Source: Plectrocnemia conspersa (taxonomy: Eukaryota > Arthropoda > Insecta > Trichoptera > Polycentropodidae). Taken from it: a stretch of DNA of 64,000 bases. Positions within the stretch are counted from its first letter, which is position 1. Each line of letters opens with the position of its first letter. Location: the NCBI GenBank assembly GCA_009617715.1, contig VTFK01000294.1, forward strand, positions 434,001-498,000, read 5' to 3'. Made by a program: the position numbers and the translations under genes. Positions 26,063 through 39,119 of the stretch are shown in pieces. Below the pieces are notes generated by a model that worked only from the letters and a program-made list of their open reading frames with translations, was not told where the DNA came from and did no database searches.

Positions 26063-27355
26063 CGATTTTTTAAAAAATTTAAAAATAGATTTAATTTGCA
26101 TAATTTTAAAATGAAAGGTGAAGCAGCTAGCGCCAATGAGGCCGCATCTAAGGAATATCCCAACATTTTTAAGGGAATTAATGAAAGAGGTGGTCATAAC
26201 CCTGAACAAGTGTTTAACGTAGACGAAACAGGGCTTTATTGGAAGCGAATGCCTGATTGCACGTACATTTCAAAAACCGAAAAATCTGCGCCTGGTTATA
26301 AGGTGTCTAAAGAACGATTAACTTTGCTACTTGGTGCAAATGCCGCGGGTGATTTTAAGCTAAAACCACTTTTAATATATTTGCCCGAAAATCCAAGGCC
26401 TCTTAAAGGACTAAATAAAAATCAATTACCCGTCATATGGAGATCCAACAAGAAAGCTTGGATGACTAAAGCTACTTTTGAGGATTGGTTCAAAAATCAA
26501 TTTTGCACAGAAGTGAAAAAATATTTGCGAGACAATAACTTAAGCAACAAGCCTTTGCTAATTTTGGATAATGCACCAGGACATCCTACTAATTTATCCG
26601 AACTATCTGAAGATGTCATGATTGAGTACCTTCCGAAAAATACAACAGCTCTGATCCAACCAATGGATCAGGGCGCAATAGCCACTTTTAAGGCATATTA
26701 CCTAAGTCGAACTTTCCGACAACTTATAAGGGAAACCGATGGAAAATCTTCAATTAAAACATTTTGGAAAAACTATAACATCAAGGATGCTGTTGACAGC
26801 ATCAGTGAATCATGGAAGAAATTAAAATTAACAACAATGAACCATGTTTGGAAAAAAATATGGCCAGAATGTGTAAAAAGTACTGATGCAGAAGTTAATT
26901 GCCTTCCTGAAATTAGGCAAAACATTTTGGCTCTAGCACATGATCTCGGCTTTGAAGGTTTGAACGAACGTGATGTGCTTGATCTACTTGAAGCTGATAG
27001 GGAACCCCTTTCATATAAGGAACTCATTCAGTTGCGAGCAGAACCGGCATTTGATGAAGAGACAGAGCCTGTTGTATTCAAACAGCTAACTTAAAAAAAA
27101 ATCTCAAAAGCTTTTTCCTATTTCGAACAAGGAATAAACATCTTCCTTGAAAACGGTTCTGACGTCGAACGTAGCACTAAAGTTTCTCGAGGCATTATTA
27201 CCATTAGCTGTTATTAATCACTAAAGAACGAAAGAGACAAAAAGACAAGACAAACAACGTTGGACAATTTTTTTAAGCCAGGCCCATTCTTACCAGCGAA
27301 AAATGAGAACGACAGTGATCTGCAGGTTACCATTTTTTCATCGTCTTCAGATTAA
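26063..27355 (+). pseudogene. Tigger (TIGD1-like) transposase, N-terminus deleted, two late stops
   Basis: This frame encodes the DDE catalytic core of a Tigger/pogo transposase, the cut-and-paste enzyme related to TIGD1 and CENP-B. Clear homology starts near 26063 (NLHNFKMKGEAASANEAA). A continuous frame from 26024 to a stop at 27092 gives 356 residues. The catalytic acidic residues are all present: D67 in NVDETG, D182 in LILDNAPGH and D215 in QPMDQG, spacing DD32D. The N-terminal helix-turn-helix DNA-binding half is absent. Beyond the stop at 27092 the same frame continues with recognisable C-terminal sequence (GSDVERSTKVSRG). It meets a second stop at 27215 and then ends at 27353-27355. 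It could not act alone as a transposase. Confidence 0.9.
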
Positions 27356-27379
27356 AGCCATTTAAAAAAAATTATTTCT

Positions 27380-27455
27380 TTTTTGTTTAGGGATTATTGT
27401 TGGTTTTTTATTAAAATTGTTTCATTTTTGTTTATGGATTATTGTTGGTTTTTGG
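27380..27455. repeat. Tandem duplication, period 45 bp, inside Tigger 3' region
   Basis: GGATTATTGTTGGTTTTT occurs at 27391 and again at 27436 within similar T-rich sequence, in the noncoding 3' part of the Tigger element. Confidence 0.8.
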
Positions 27456-27698
27456 AGTCTGTTATTATTTTATGTACAAATGTATGTACTTGTTATGTAT
27501 GTATTTTTGATTTAAATGAAATAAAAATATAAAATGCATTTTAAATGATAAACCATGTTACATATTTAACAAATTTGGAACCGATCCCATTGAATTTGTA
27601 TGAATTTGTATTAGAATAATTGATTCGTTATACGGCTTTTCGCTTTGCGGCCAAGTTTCGTGGAACGTATCTAGGTCGTAAAGCGAGGTATGGGTGTA

Positions 27699-29480
27699 TT
27701 GGCAAAAAATTATTACAAAAATAAAAACAAAAAAGATATTTTATATTTATAAAGATATCTACAATAATACATTTGACTATAATATTAATATACTATATAT
27801 TAAAAATATATTTTTATCTAGAAAAAAATATAGTTAAATTATAAGCTAATATTTAAAAAGTACATTTGTGCTAATTTAGACCTAAAATGTGAGCCAATTC
27901 AACAGATACATGTTTCGAGATAATTAACCTCAAAGTTCGTTAATTGTTTGAGATTAAGAACGAGCTAAATGGATGGGTTTATTCTCCGAATTTATCTTTA
28001 TTATTCGTGAATTTTCGATGTTCATCTGACATAGTTTTACCGCATTGCTATATTATTTATTTCTTTAGATATACTTATTTATAATAAATATGCATTATGG
28101 AATCGATTTAATCGATTCTGGAAGTTTGAGGAATATTTTTCTACAATAAATAACACCGCCTCATATGTCGCGTAACTTTTCAGATGTTTACATACATTAC
28201 TGTCAAGAGTTTATCCTCATATATTTCAAATAAGGTTATAATTTAAACAATGAATTTCTAAGTTTCTAAAGTTTAAAACCAACATTTGAAAGTTTCTAAT
28301 GCTTCTTCGCCGCATACTAAATAATGAATAAGTTCGCATTGCGAGCACACGATTCGATTTTATATATGTATTTATATGTACATACCTATGTATGTAGTTT
28401 TATTTCCTATTTTTAAACCAGATAGCGAGAGAGTAATAGATGAACAGTAAATTGAGAAATGGCCAAGGTCTTAATGCTCGCGGAAAAGTGGAAAGAAAAT
28501 GAGATAAATGTGTATTGTGTCGAGGTCGAGAATGTAGAGACTTGAACCTAGACCCCGAGGAATAATAATTTTACAAGCTTAGCCGCAAAGCAATCGGCCA
28601 GTTATTAATATAGGATATGTACATTACGTAATTTGTAATATAGTTCTATATATATATATATTGTTATTATTAAATATTTGCGATCAATATTTTGATTGCA
28701 TTAATTATACATTTTTAAAATAATAAATTGATTAAGAAGTAAATGTTATTTAAATACCATAACCTAATTATGCACAGCTGGGTAAAATTCATTTTTGAGG
28801 AATTAAAAGGCGTAATTTACAAAGGATAATTGCTTTATAAATTGTACGCCTTTTTTGGGATGTTTTTATTCATAGCAAAATTGTTATTTACATTAGTTTG
28901 TGAATTATAAAAATTATGTTTAAAGAATGTGAAATATTTTTTAATCAGTCATTTGAAATTAAACATAAAAGATAATCTAACATTTAAATTATTGCTATAA
29001 ATATCGTAAAATAGCTGCTTTATTTTATCATTATAGAATTTATAACATATTAATTTGTTCTTACTCTAAAGTCAAACATGATACTGAATTAATAATAGTA
29101 AATTTTATATAAAGTCAATGCCTATCCTTATTTATTATACAAGAGATAATGCTCAATCGCAATAACGTTGTATATGCTTGGGTGTTTAAAATGGTTGTGA
29201 CATTTATAATTCTGGCAAGTTCGTTTTTACTGAAACTTGCTTCTGATAATAGCAATGAAAAAAATAGGATGAATATAGCAATACAAATCATGGCGTTCTA
29301 GTGACAACACATCACATATTGTACAGAACTCTCATTTATGAAATAGTAATTATATATTATTCTAGCCTGTGCTTTGCTTACCAAATTGATTTAGCTCTAT
29401 GGTAAATATGAGTGTTATCTGGGTATTACAAATTAATTCCACAATAAATATTTTCTCGACTTGACATCCCTAGTACATGT
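27699..29480. other. AT-rich noncoding DNA
   Basis: No gene recognised apart from the tRNA-like segment at 28520-28605. A short (TA)n run lies near 28648. Confidence 0.5.
28520..28605 (-). repeat. tRNA-like segment, probably a SINE head
   Basis: On the minus strand GGCCGATTGCTTTGCGGCTAAGC resembles a D-arm/A-box. About 25 bases later GGTCTAGGTTCAAGTCTC resembles a T-arm/B-box. The T-stem does not pair properly and no clean acceptor stem forms, so it is not a functional tRNA gene. A degenerate tRNA-derived SINE head or an old tRNA pseudogene fits best. Confidence 0.33.
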
Positions 29481-29559
29481 ATATAGATGTTTAATATAAA
29501 ATATTAAATCTGATTTTGCATGAAGCGTATCGCACACCACAATATAAACAACAAAATAA

Positions 29560-29920
29560 CACCAGACTACGTAATCCTTTGTCCCAGACTCTCAAAATAA
29601 TTACAGAGCTTCCCCTTGGGCGGTATCTCTGCCCAACAAACGTGTCCTGGGTCTGCAACTCAAACAAACCACATTTGAGCACTCGTCGGACATTGCGACT
29701 TTTGACGCAAAAATCTCCCCCTTCTCGAGCGTGAAATGGGTCGATTTTAAGATAATACAACGAAGTCGTTTTCAGTAAAGAAGGAAACTCGTTAAACAAC
29801 CGATATAAACTTTATTAATTGAATTAGCCGGCAAAATGGAAGCGGCCGATTACCAAACGTCTGATGAGCTTCGAGCCTCGATAATTGACAAACAATGTTC
29901 CTAGTTAGCTTGAACTGGCA
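29560..29920. promoter_or_regulatory. G+C-elevated noncoding island
   Basis: About 360 bp with raised G+C. Frames exist on both strands (29491-29799 minus, 29516-29734 plus) but overlap each other and match no family I know, so they are not called. Composition and sharp borders fit a conserved noncoding module; that is inference. Confidence 0.3.
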
Positions 29921-30281
29921 GATGGTAGGTGAGTTGATTACCAAATGAAATAAGCTTAAGCATAGAGCGTCAGATTTAAACGTTAAAAATATTGTGGAGC
30001 AAAATATTAAAACAAATCATTCCCGGAAAGACAAATTAAAATATATACACAAAGTGTTTTTTTTTTTTTTCTTTATACTATTTTTATCAATATATACATA
30101 TTTATATAGTGATGAAAATAGTATAAACATATATTATAGAAGCTTTGATTTTAATAGGTCGTGTTCTAAGAATATTTTTTGACAAATGTAAAGTTTGTTT
30201 CTTATTACTTACATTAGCTTTTAAAAGTATGGTTAGAAAATTAGTTGTACGCTTAGACAATACTTTATTGATATTCTCAGA
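29921..30281. other. AT-rich noncoding DNA
   Basis: No gene recognised; it contains a run of T near 30058. Confidence 0.5.
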
Positions 30282-31834
30282 TAGGGGTAGGCAAACTTTT
30301 TATTTTGAAAGACCAGATTCATAAATAAAATCATAATTTATTGCAAATTTCTCTGTATTTTAAGACAAATTCAGTAAAAAAACCTAATTTTCTCTAAAAT
30401 TGTTTTGGGAATAGAAATTTCTAAAATAGATTTACGTTTAATTTAATACGCCCCGTAATATTTGCAGAAAAGGTTTATTTATAAAATAGTTCAGCATTCG
30501 ATAATATTAGCTATGGACAGGAAAAATTTCAATCGCTACTCTTGAGATAAAAAAAAATCAATATAACTTTACGTAACTAAACCATCAAACTGCTGTATGC
30601 TAAAACAATTCAAAGTATTCGGCTTCCATTTATGTTAAGAAATGCACGGAGATAATGGCAGTTTAAATCTACAAAAGCGAATAAAATTCACCGCTGACGC
30701 AACTGGTTCAATAACACAGTACAAATTGAGATATTTGCCACAAAGTACTTGCTAGTAAATAATACAATAAATAATTTTACAAGCTTTAGAAAATTTTCTA
30801 AGTAAGTCTTAATGCGTTCTATATTGAAAATAACATACTTTTGTTGATTTCATTTTAGATTGTACATTTTTAACGTATATCAACTTTATTAATCTGTAGT
30901 TGATCTATGCAGATTATTGGGAAGTATGTGAAAATTAGCTTTAATGTTATTAAAATTAATTACACCAGTTACTTTGAATATAGAATTTACTCCTTTAATC
31001 AACAGCAGTAACGGGGCACTCTTAGTAAAGCTAATGGTTATCAAAATGTGCACCGCTGTTTTAGTTTATTATTTTCAAACCAACTGTTTGTCGAATACTG
31101 TTAATATTTTTACTAACCCTTTTATTTTACAAAAATTGTATATTTCGCAAAGTGCACTTGTTATAATTTAACATGATTAAAAACTAAGAAAGTTTCCTTG
31201 CTATTAAATTGCTTATTGACGTTACTCACAATGTGCCCATCACTTCTAACAACTGTTCTCGCCGAAAGGCTGCTATATTGAAATACCTATATTTTTCCTG
31301 GACCCATTTATTTGGCTGCAACAATCAAGCATGACTTAATTAATTTACCATCGATGAATGGGTTCCTTGTATTAGTTATTATAATAAATACATGTGAACT
31401 CACTTCAGTTATAGCTTCATTTTGAATGTTTTTATTTATGAAAAAAAAGCATTTTTATGTAAACTTTTTTGCGAGCTGTGAAAATCGCGTTAAGTGGTTA
31501 GTTTGGTAATGATTACGTTTTAAGAATAATAAACATAATGCCTTGTCATCTATTCGATTCCAATAGTCTGTTTTTTTTCTGGCTTTGACACTGAAATAAT
31601 GAATATCCACAAGTAATAAGATGAAAGCAAAGTATCGCAAAAAGTATTACACGTGCTACTGAAGACGCTTTCGAATTATGAAAGCAACAGCATCACACAC
31701 AGTAATGTTTCGTAACTCCTAAACTTCGTTAAAGCACGTTATTTAAAATTTTAAAGTGTTTGAAAATGTAAAATTTAATCCTTTCTCGTGGGTTGGATTA
31801 AAATATGCTGCGGGTTGTATTTTGCTAACCCCTG
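30282..31834. mobile_element. Decayed hAT-like element
   Basis: The left end TAGGGGTAGGCAAAC and the reverse-complemented right end CAGGGGTTAGCAAAA form imperfect inverted repeats of the CAGGGGTCGGCAAAC type common among hAT elements. Flanking octamers (TTCTCAGA at 30274 and TTCTAGTA at 31835) agree at 5 of 8 positions, compatible with an old target duplication. No transposase domain is recognisable inside; frames such as plus 30944-31171 are not similar to hAT proteins. Probably an old nonautonomous or badly decayed copy. Confidence 0.5.
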
Positions 31835-31842
31835 TTCTAGTA

Positions 31843-33769
31843 GAAAACACATTATTTAAAAACTAGGAGGCCGAGATATTATTTTATCTTATTAAGCTTT
31901 ATAGAAACTAAGGCATATTTGAAAAATAATAGTTATAATAAACCACAAGAAAATTAAAAACTTAAGCAAATTTGGGATGTGTAAGCACGCAGCCATATGT
32001 TGAATCTTACAGAAAATATAATTACATTATTTTTTTTATCTATCATTCTCTGAAAAATTACGTATTTTTATGATATTAGTTCTTGTTGAATAAGAAAACA
32101 ATAACTATGCCGAATAAAAGTAATGAGGTCAAAAAAGCATAAATACTTTTTTTACGATACAAAATTAGGTCACTGTTCAGATCATTGTTTTATCTAGCTG
32201 CTTTTAATTATAGTCGAATGTAAATAATAAATTTTCTAGATCTGAATGATATAAATATTATTTTAGATTTTTTTCCTCATTTGCTTCACATGGCTAGCCG
32301 TATTGGATCTACTCGTACGTCCAGTTAATTACAAAATCGCATAAGCCCTTCCCAGTGCCAAACTGGGTTAATGTAACGAAATTAAATACTATAAAACTCG
32401 GATTTGAAAAGCTTTTTCCTCCTGGCGTTCCATTCGCCATTTGCATTTTAATGCTAAGGGTTTTATATGATATTAATCGAGCTCGAATAGAAAACGGTAA
32501 AAAGTAATTGAAACTGCGCCTTTTTCAGTTATATATTTATATTATATTATTATGAATATAAAAAATGCAGATGAAAACTTTCCAGGATACGGAAAGTTAA
32601 AGTTTTTCGTGAGGCATAATAAGAAGCTTCTAAGTATTTTTTATAAAACTTTATTCATTATTCGTTAAAGTAAATATTTATATTTAATAGGTTAGGACTG
32701 AAAATTAGTTAGATGTGTAAGTTAGTTAACATACATATTATTCTATGTAAATATAATAATATTTAATTTACTGCATTGAACTTTATATTTTTAAAGAACA
32801 TATTATAAAAGTTTTACTCAATATAAAATAAAAAATACTATACTCTATCGTACTGCTATATACTTATCACAGAATTGAAACTTGATTATTATATTCAATT
32901 AATTTATACTATAATAGTACCTTTAAGTTTGAATCTAACAATGCTGCTTTATTGAAAGTGCACTTTGAATAACTAAGTAATTGATGGATATTTGAATAAA
33001 GTTAAACCCACTTACTTTAAAATTAGGTATGAGGTATAAAGAGCTAGAACTTATGGAATTTCAATTCACAAAGCGTGCTTGAAAGTTTCCGATCGCATTA
33101 TGCATGAGTTTTTAAAACTTCTCTATTTATTAATATGATAAATTTATGTACATACGTACGTTAGATTTTATAACATAAATGTATGAGCATTCATAGTAGA
33201 GGTGGTATAAAGTAGAGTAAAATGTAAGCACGTAGTTCTTAATCCCATAAAGTATACTTTAAAAACGTCAGAATCCTAAAATTAATGCTTCAAATTTATC
33301 AAACTTTTATCTTAGAAAATTGCCAGGATTCGGAATTACATTTTGGATGTATTTACATTTTATTCAATATTTGTTAACTATTATCAAAAATACTTTAAAG
33401 CTCTAGCTTCATTTCTGTAAGTACATATGAACTATGAATACAGTAGCGCAAAATTTGTTCGCAATTTACCTCTATTTAACTATGCACTCATTATCAATCG
33501 ATTCTTGTTAATATTTCTACCTTAAGCGTGGCTAGCCAAAAATCCTCACTAAATGACATTATTAAAAGCCCTAATTACGTCTTCAGTGTAACCAATGAAA
33601 CCTAAGACGACTAAAACGGATTAAATACACATTAGGCGTTCTAAGTTGCTCCCGAGATAAATCATGTACTACATATTTAAGTAACTTAGAAAATAGATTA
33701 ACAAAAACCACTTATTTATGTCGGTGTGTGTTTAAGTGTTTATATACATAGTACGAATGTTATTAAGTT
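31843..33769. other. AT-rich noncoding DNA with one weak island
   Basis: No gene recognised. Positions 32280-32460 are somewhat G+C-richer (ATGGCTAGCCGTATTGG region) and may be a weak member of the island series. Confidence 0.45.
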
Positions 33770-34110
33770 TGAGGCTACGGCGTGTGTAATTCACGTTATT
33801 AAATTAAGGAATCGGCTGAAATGTGGCTCGCTTATACATCCTCCTATCATAACAATAATTTCCATGACGTAGCAGCCCGGAACGAGAACCTAGTAATAAA
33901 GCATTCCCCGGCCGAGCTCACTCGAGATGCGTCGCAAGAGTAAATCGTAGTAGGTACCTCGGGAGGAGCGGTGTCAAGGGCCCGTTCCACTTGGACCTAT
34001 GCCAAACGAATTTATAAAAACGTCAGCCAGTCCCTGGCCTCTTCCAAAAAAAATCACCAACCACGTTTTCGCGATTTTTTGGAAAAAACACTCACGCAGC
34101 CAGTCTTAAT
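33770..34110. promoter_or_regulatory. G+C-elevated noncoding island
   Basis: About 340 bp with CCCGGCCGAGC and CTCGGGAGGAGCGG blocks and intact CpG. A 63-codon plus-strand frame (33971-34162) and an antisense frame lack domains. A regulatory role is inferred from composition only. Confidence 0.28.
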
Positions 34111-37100
34111 AATGTTGCGAGATTTCCTCGGAAAAGTCACTTTTAACGTATTATCTTTGTGATTTTTCAACTTCAACGAAATATAAATAAATGTATGTAC
34201 ACAGAAAACCCTTTGCCTGAAACATACGAAAGCTGGCATGTGCTTCATGTTATATAATATAAGCCATTTACCTCAAATGTCAAAGGTTATTAATTAATAT
34301 AAACAGATTTTATTAATTAATTGCGTAGGATTCGTTGAAAAATAAACCTTATGGATAATTATATTTTATATTACGAATAAAAATAAATAAAGTACCTTAA
34401 TAGATAATTAGGTTCTAATATACACATAAATATAATAAATATACTACATTGAACATTAACATACGTATAATAAAAACGCAATCTGCGTTTCTGAGCGTGT
34501 TCGATTGACTCTTACCTATATACATAATTGTTTTTGTTTATTTTTATTTAAAGTTCATAAAGTCACGGAATTTTGTAATTATTATCTAAATGCATTAGTC
34601 TAAATTTTAAAGTAGGGATTATGTTACGGGAATTCTCAATCGAGATTTACCAGGAAGAGATAAAAGCTTATTTTAAAATTCTAATGAATATTGTAAAAGT
34701 CTTAACTACTGGGAAAATATTCATTGAAGTAGCAGATATGCTACTATGCTGACTGCTAAAGTTAAATAAATTACAAATAACCTTAAAGTCGTTTACTAAT
34801 ATTTAAAGAACGTAAAAATGAGCTACAGAAAAATATTTTTTTTAACTTAAATACATAATTACAGGTATAAAAAAATTGAATGGCTTGCATATAATATTAG
34901 TAACTTAAATGTATATTTAATACGTCAAAGATTACTTTTACAATTATATAAATATAATCTTCCTATTACATAATATGTTTTATTAATTTAAACTTTAGGG
35001 TAATTCATTAAAAAAAATATTGACTGTGAAACTAAAAAATAGGTACTATATGTATACGTAAGTGATAAAAACTTTTTAAAAAAAGAATATTAAAACTGAA
35101 TTCATTCAACAATATATTTTTTAAACTTATAAACATTGTTTTACTTTATTGAAAACTTGAGATAATTAAGTGAAAACATAGCTTTTGTCATCTTTCATGC
35201 GATTAAACTAGAATTTAAGAGTAACGAATTATTCAATCTTTTAAGCTTTTCGTTATTTGAATTATTCGTTTAATATTTTTATAAAAAAATATATTATGAT
35301 AACGTGATAACTGCGATGTAAATATACAAAAGTATAAGACCCAGATAAAGAATATGAGGAAGCAAATAAAATATATTCATTATTTTTCAAAATAATTTTA
35401 AGGATCACTTTTCTTTGTATAATAGTCCTAATATTTTCAAAAATATAATAATATTTTACTATAAAAAATAATATGTATTTATTGCTAAATAATATTATTT
35501 CATATTATTGAGTTTACCATTAACAATAGTAAACTCTATGATTACATTATTTTTTGTTCCAAGTTTCATCTTAATTAATGTTTGAGACGAAAAACTATTA
35601 TTTTTAATTTATGAAATATTTTATAAAAAAATACCTATTGTTCTTGCTGTAACATTAACTGATAAAATAATTTGGTTTCACTCTATTAACAGCAGTAGTA
35701 TACATTTTTTATTTAAAAATAAATGATACAGGAAAAAAATACTAGTACTAAAATAACTATAACTGAACACTGAAATAAAAAATAAAATAAACTAGAAATA
35801 ATCCTATATCGAATAAATATTATGTTTCAATGTATCGAGCAAAAATTCAAGCTAAATCTTTATAAGACTTCATAATATGTTCTAAAATTATAAATTTAAA
35901 TTCTATTTAAAATATAGATTACAATTATATCAATTGTAGATAAGCCAATAAAAACGATTATATATATTTTATTACTTCTTTGAAATGGCTTATATTAATA
36001 TTAAATAAAACAGTAAGAATAATCGAAATTAAACTTTGTATTAAATTAAGGTTGAAAACAATATATTTTCAATAAAAATAAAATTAGACTTACTACTTTT
36101 TTTAAATTTTTTATATCACAAAAAATTGTTCGATCCTTTATAACTTTAAAAACATATTGATATACCGTTTGGTACTCGATATTTAAATAGTTAACGAATG
36201 AAAACTCGAGTTAGAGGTAGCTTTATCAAAAAAAAAAATATGAGAGTATATTTTCATAGAAACGGGATAGTAATATTTTAATCAGAATTGTCACAATATA
36301 AAAATAAAAATTTAATAAACACTTCAACCTATAATTTGTAATTTAGATAAACCGCAAACATATCAAGATGAAAAAATTTAAAATTTTAGTAAAAAATATA
36401 TAAATTATTAAAGTTTTAATATCATTTTTTACCCTTTAAAAAATATCTACAACAATAAATATAATATTATATTACCTTAAATCAAAAGTAAAAATAAATA
36501 CGCAAAAAATAGCTCAAAAAAAACAAACACAAACACAATTTAGAAAGAATAGTTGATTATATAAAATTATTAATGTAGACTTCCTTAACCAAAACGTTTT
36601 AAATATAATATTATATAAGAACTTTAATTACAACTTATACATATTAATATTTAAAGAATGCATTTATAATTTTTTTGTATTAATTTTAAATAAAAGTGAT
36701 AATTTGTTAATATATTTATATATAATTAACGATTACATCAGAATTAATTTTTTAGTAAAATGACACATTGAAGCTTTGAATTTTGGATAACACAATATAA
36801 TATCGAATTCCATAAGTTCCCGTAATTGTGAGGGTATCGATTTCAGTGATTTTAATTAAAATCAGAAACAGTATAGAGTTGTATATGTTTTGGTAACAAT
36901 TTCGCGAGCTTTTATAAATCAACTTACAAGCTGTCGCTTTTAATGAAATAAAATGAAATGTCATAGAATTTCACAATCAACAAAACAGCTAAATTAATTA
37001 TACATTATAACAGAAAACCCGAATTAAAACAGCTTCTAGTTTTGATATGTTTTATAAATCAAACTAATTGACCCATATTTGTAAGAGTTGGAGTAGATTT

Positions 37101-37558
37101 TAACAAATGTGTATTACCAAAATAAAATTAACTTTCTTGTTGTGGTTTTTTATTTTTTTAATTAAGTAAATGTGTAATTTGTGATATATTTAATGAAAGT
37201 ACATGAAATGTGCTTTTAATTTTGTGTCATTTTAATTTTCGTTTAAGGAACTAATTATTATAATTCATGATTCATTTTTCATTAGAAGAGCATTATATAA
37301 TATGAGTTTTCATTAAAAACGTACAATTAAAGATTTACAAAGCTGGCGTGTTATTAAAACGCTATTTAAAACAAGAGTAAAGGTCCAAAAATAACTTTTA
37401 GGGGTTTCAACCACCTGCATAATTTATCATAATTTAAAATTAATTTTAAACAAACGAAAACATATCTCGAAAGCAAAGCAATAAACAAATAATTGCGTTA
37501 ATAATTGAAAATATTGCAAAGATGTATGTCTTGAGGTGTTATGATCACCCATAAAAAT
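34111..37558. other. AT-rich desert
   Basis: About 3.4 kb of extremely AT-rich DNA with poly(A/T) tracts and no gene, repeat family or element end recognised. Confidence 0.6.
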
Positions 37559-37905
37559 CGCCGAAAATACTACTTTTTGTTTGGAAAGTACGCGTGCTAA
37601 ACAATACATTCTACTCTGCGCACAATATTCTACTCTCGGTTATTGATCGAGTGTAGAATAGAGTAGGTGCAATGCAATTGGCTTACAAACATCATCATAT
37701 GCAACATACCGCGACCCTACCGAAATCAAAACCGACAATAATACAACTCGACACGCCAGTGAAAACTCTCTGACTTCCAAGACCTGCGATTTTAAATAAT
37801 CTAATGTAATGGTAATATATATGTTTATAAAATAAACTGTTACCAGCTTTTCCAGTCTCTATTTGACTGCAAAGTAACATCCCTTCGGCATCAAAACCCA
37901 AAATA
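37559..37905 (+). repeat. Unrecognised dispersed family, copy A
   Basis: Copy A starts near ACTACTTTTTGTTTGGAAAG and shares GCAATTGGCTTACAAACATC, AATAATACAACTCGACAC, GACTTCCAAGACC and TATGTTTATAAAATAAACTG with copy B at 61640-62150, in the same order. Its plus-strand translation from 37699 gives PKSKPTIIQLDTPVKTL, matching PKSQMKIIQLDLASKT of copy B. The 3' end carries TGCAAAGTAACATCCCTTCGG, also present in the other copies. Relative to copy B it lacks an internal stretch of about 100 bp. The family is not recognised; see the finding on this family. Confidence 0.68.
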
Positions 37906-38089
37906 ACAATTTTTGATCCTAAAAATGACTAAGCTATGGGAAATACAGTACTTAAATATACCACTTTGTATATTCTCATTAATAATGCATAGCACGCGTT
38001 TTGTTAACGTGCACTATAGCATATTGCGACGATGACAATAAGCTATTGCTGAATGAATAATGAAATCAATTTGAGGCTATGAAGGCGAT
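37906..38089. other. Noncoding spacer
   Basis: Nothing recognisable between repeat copy A and the next island. Confidence 0.4.
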
Positions 38090-38480
38090 CAAAGCCTCTT
38101 GACATTCGTTTTAATTTAATCTCCTCACCGGTGTTCCGCGCCTCACATAATGAACATCCCCTTTGGCAATTAACGGCGTTCACCCCTATAGAACATCCCT
38201 CGAGATACAAACCGTGAAGAAGCGTAGTGCTCGAACGGGAACTGAACTTTTCCACTCAAGACGGATGAGAGATCGTATAAATTACATTAAGCCATTAGCC
38301 GAACGAAGACCGAAATCCGACTCTAGATGAAAACCACCGCACAAATGGCGGTGTTTCGTATCGGTGAAATGTATTATATGAATTCTCGTAAAGGTTCGCG
38401 TTTATCGAATCGTGTAATTTTTCTCTTGTGCGAGAGATTCTGTCACTGTCAAATTGGTTTAGTTCGGTTCCTTATGTGAG
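38090..38480. promoter_or_regulatory. G+C-elevated noncoding island
   Basis: About 390 bp with raised G+C and intact CpG between AT-rich flanks. The 70-codon minus-strand frame (38043-38255) has no domain. Listed as a possible regulatory module on composition only. Confidence 0.28.
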
Positions 38481-39108
38481 AAAACATGTAAAAGACGTGA
38501 AATTGAAGCTTATTTGTTTTGTTATGTCAATTTAAGTGTCGTTTAAATGTATGTTTATATATTTACACGAGACACAATAAAATAAGCTTTAATCGTTTTA
38601 ATTTTATTATGAAAAAAAATAGTGATATGATTCTTCTTATAAATATAATTATAATAATAGGCTATAACATAATTTTTCTGGTTTGCTACGTTTACTACCG
38701 AAACTACTACACACACTAAAATATTATTTTTAATAAAAAATGACAATTCAGATATAATTTTATATTAATAAAACTGTTTAAATAATTTAACCTTGAGGTT
38801 TTTTCTAAAATTTTAAGCCTAACAAATATAAATATCATTTTCGTCGCATTATTTTTTTTTTTCTTACAAATCTTTCGTTGGTACATGATGGGCTTTAATG
38901 CGTACAAGTATTGTGTCACATCAGACTAAAAGTTATTTATATAAATTTGTGACATTTGTCTTATTAAATTTAATCTAATATTGTAGCTGATTTTTATTTT
39001 AAATTAACAATATTCTGGTCTAATGCTATTTACTAGCAAAAACGTATCGTATAGTTGTCGGTAAAAATGTACAATACTATAATATTATAAAAAAGTGCAA
39101 AAAATGGT
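38481..39108. other. AT-rich noncoding DNA
   Basis: Only overlapping chance frames on both strands (38519-38919); no domain. Confidence 0.55.
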
Positions 39109-39119
39109 TTCGAAATTTT

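Larger units (their letters stand above)
25952..27696 (+). mobile_element. Tigger/pogo DNA transposon, 5' internally deleted
   Basis: The ends are inverted repeats: CACCCATACCTCGCTATACG on the left and, reverse-complemented, CACCCATACCTCGCTTTACG on the right, one mismatch over 20 bp. Each is bordered by TA (25950-25951 and 27697-27698), the target duplication of Tc1/mariner/pogo elements. CGCTATA-type motifs recur inside the left end. At 1745 bp it is shorter than a full Tigger (about 2.4 kb) because the 5' half of the transposase gene is missing. The 3' part and both ends are well kept, so the copy looks fairly young. Confidence 0.93.

Noticed and set aside
26773..27027. 84-codon minus-strand frame
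   Set aside because: Antisense shadow of the Tigger transposase frame.
28520..28605. Functional tRNA gene on the minus strand
   Set aside because: Box-like words are present but the T-stem and acceptor stem do not pair; kept only as a tRNA-like repeat.
29491..29799. 102-codon minus-strand frame overlapping a plus-strand frame
   Set aside because: No domain, no codon bias, and both strands open over the same G+C-elevated island.
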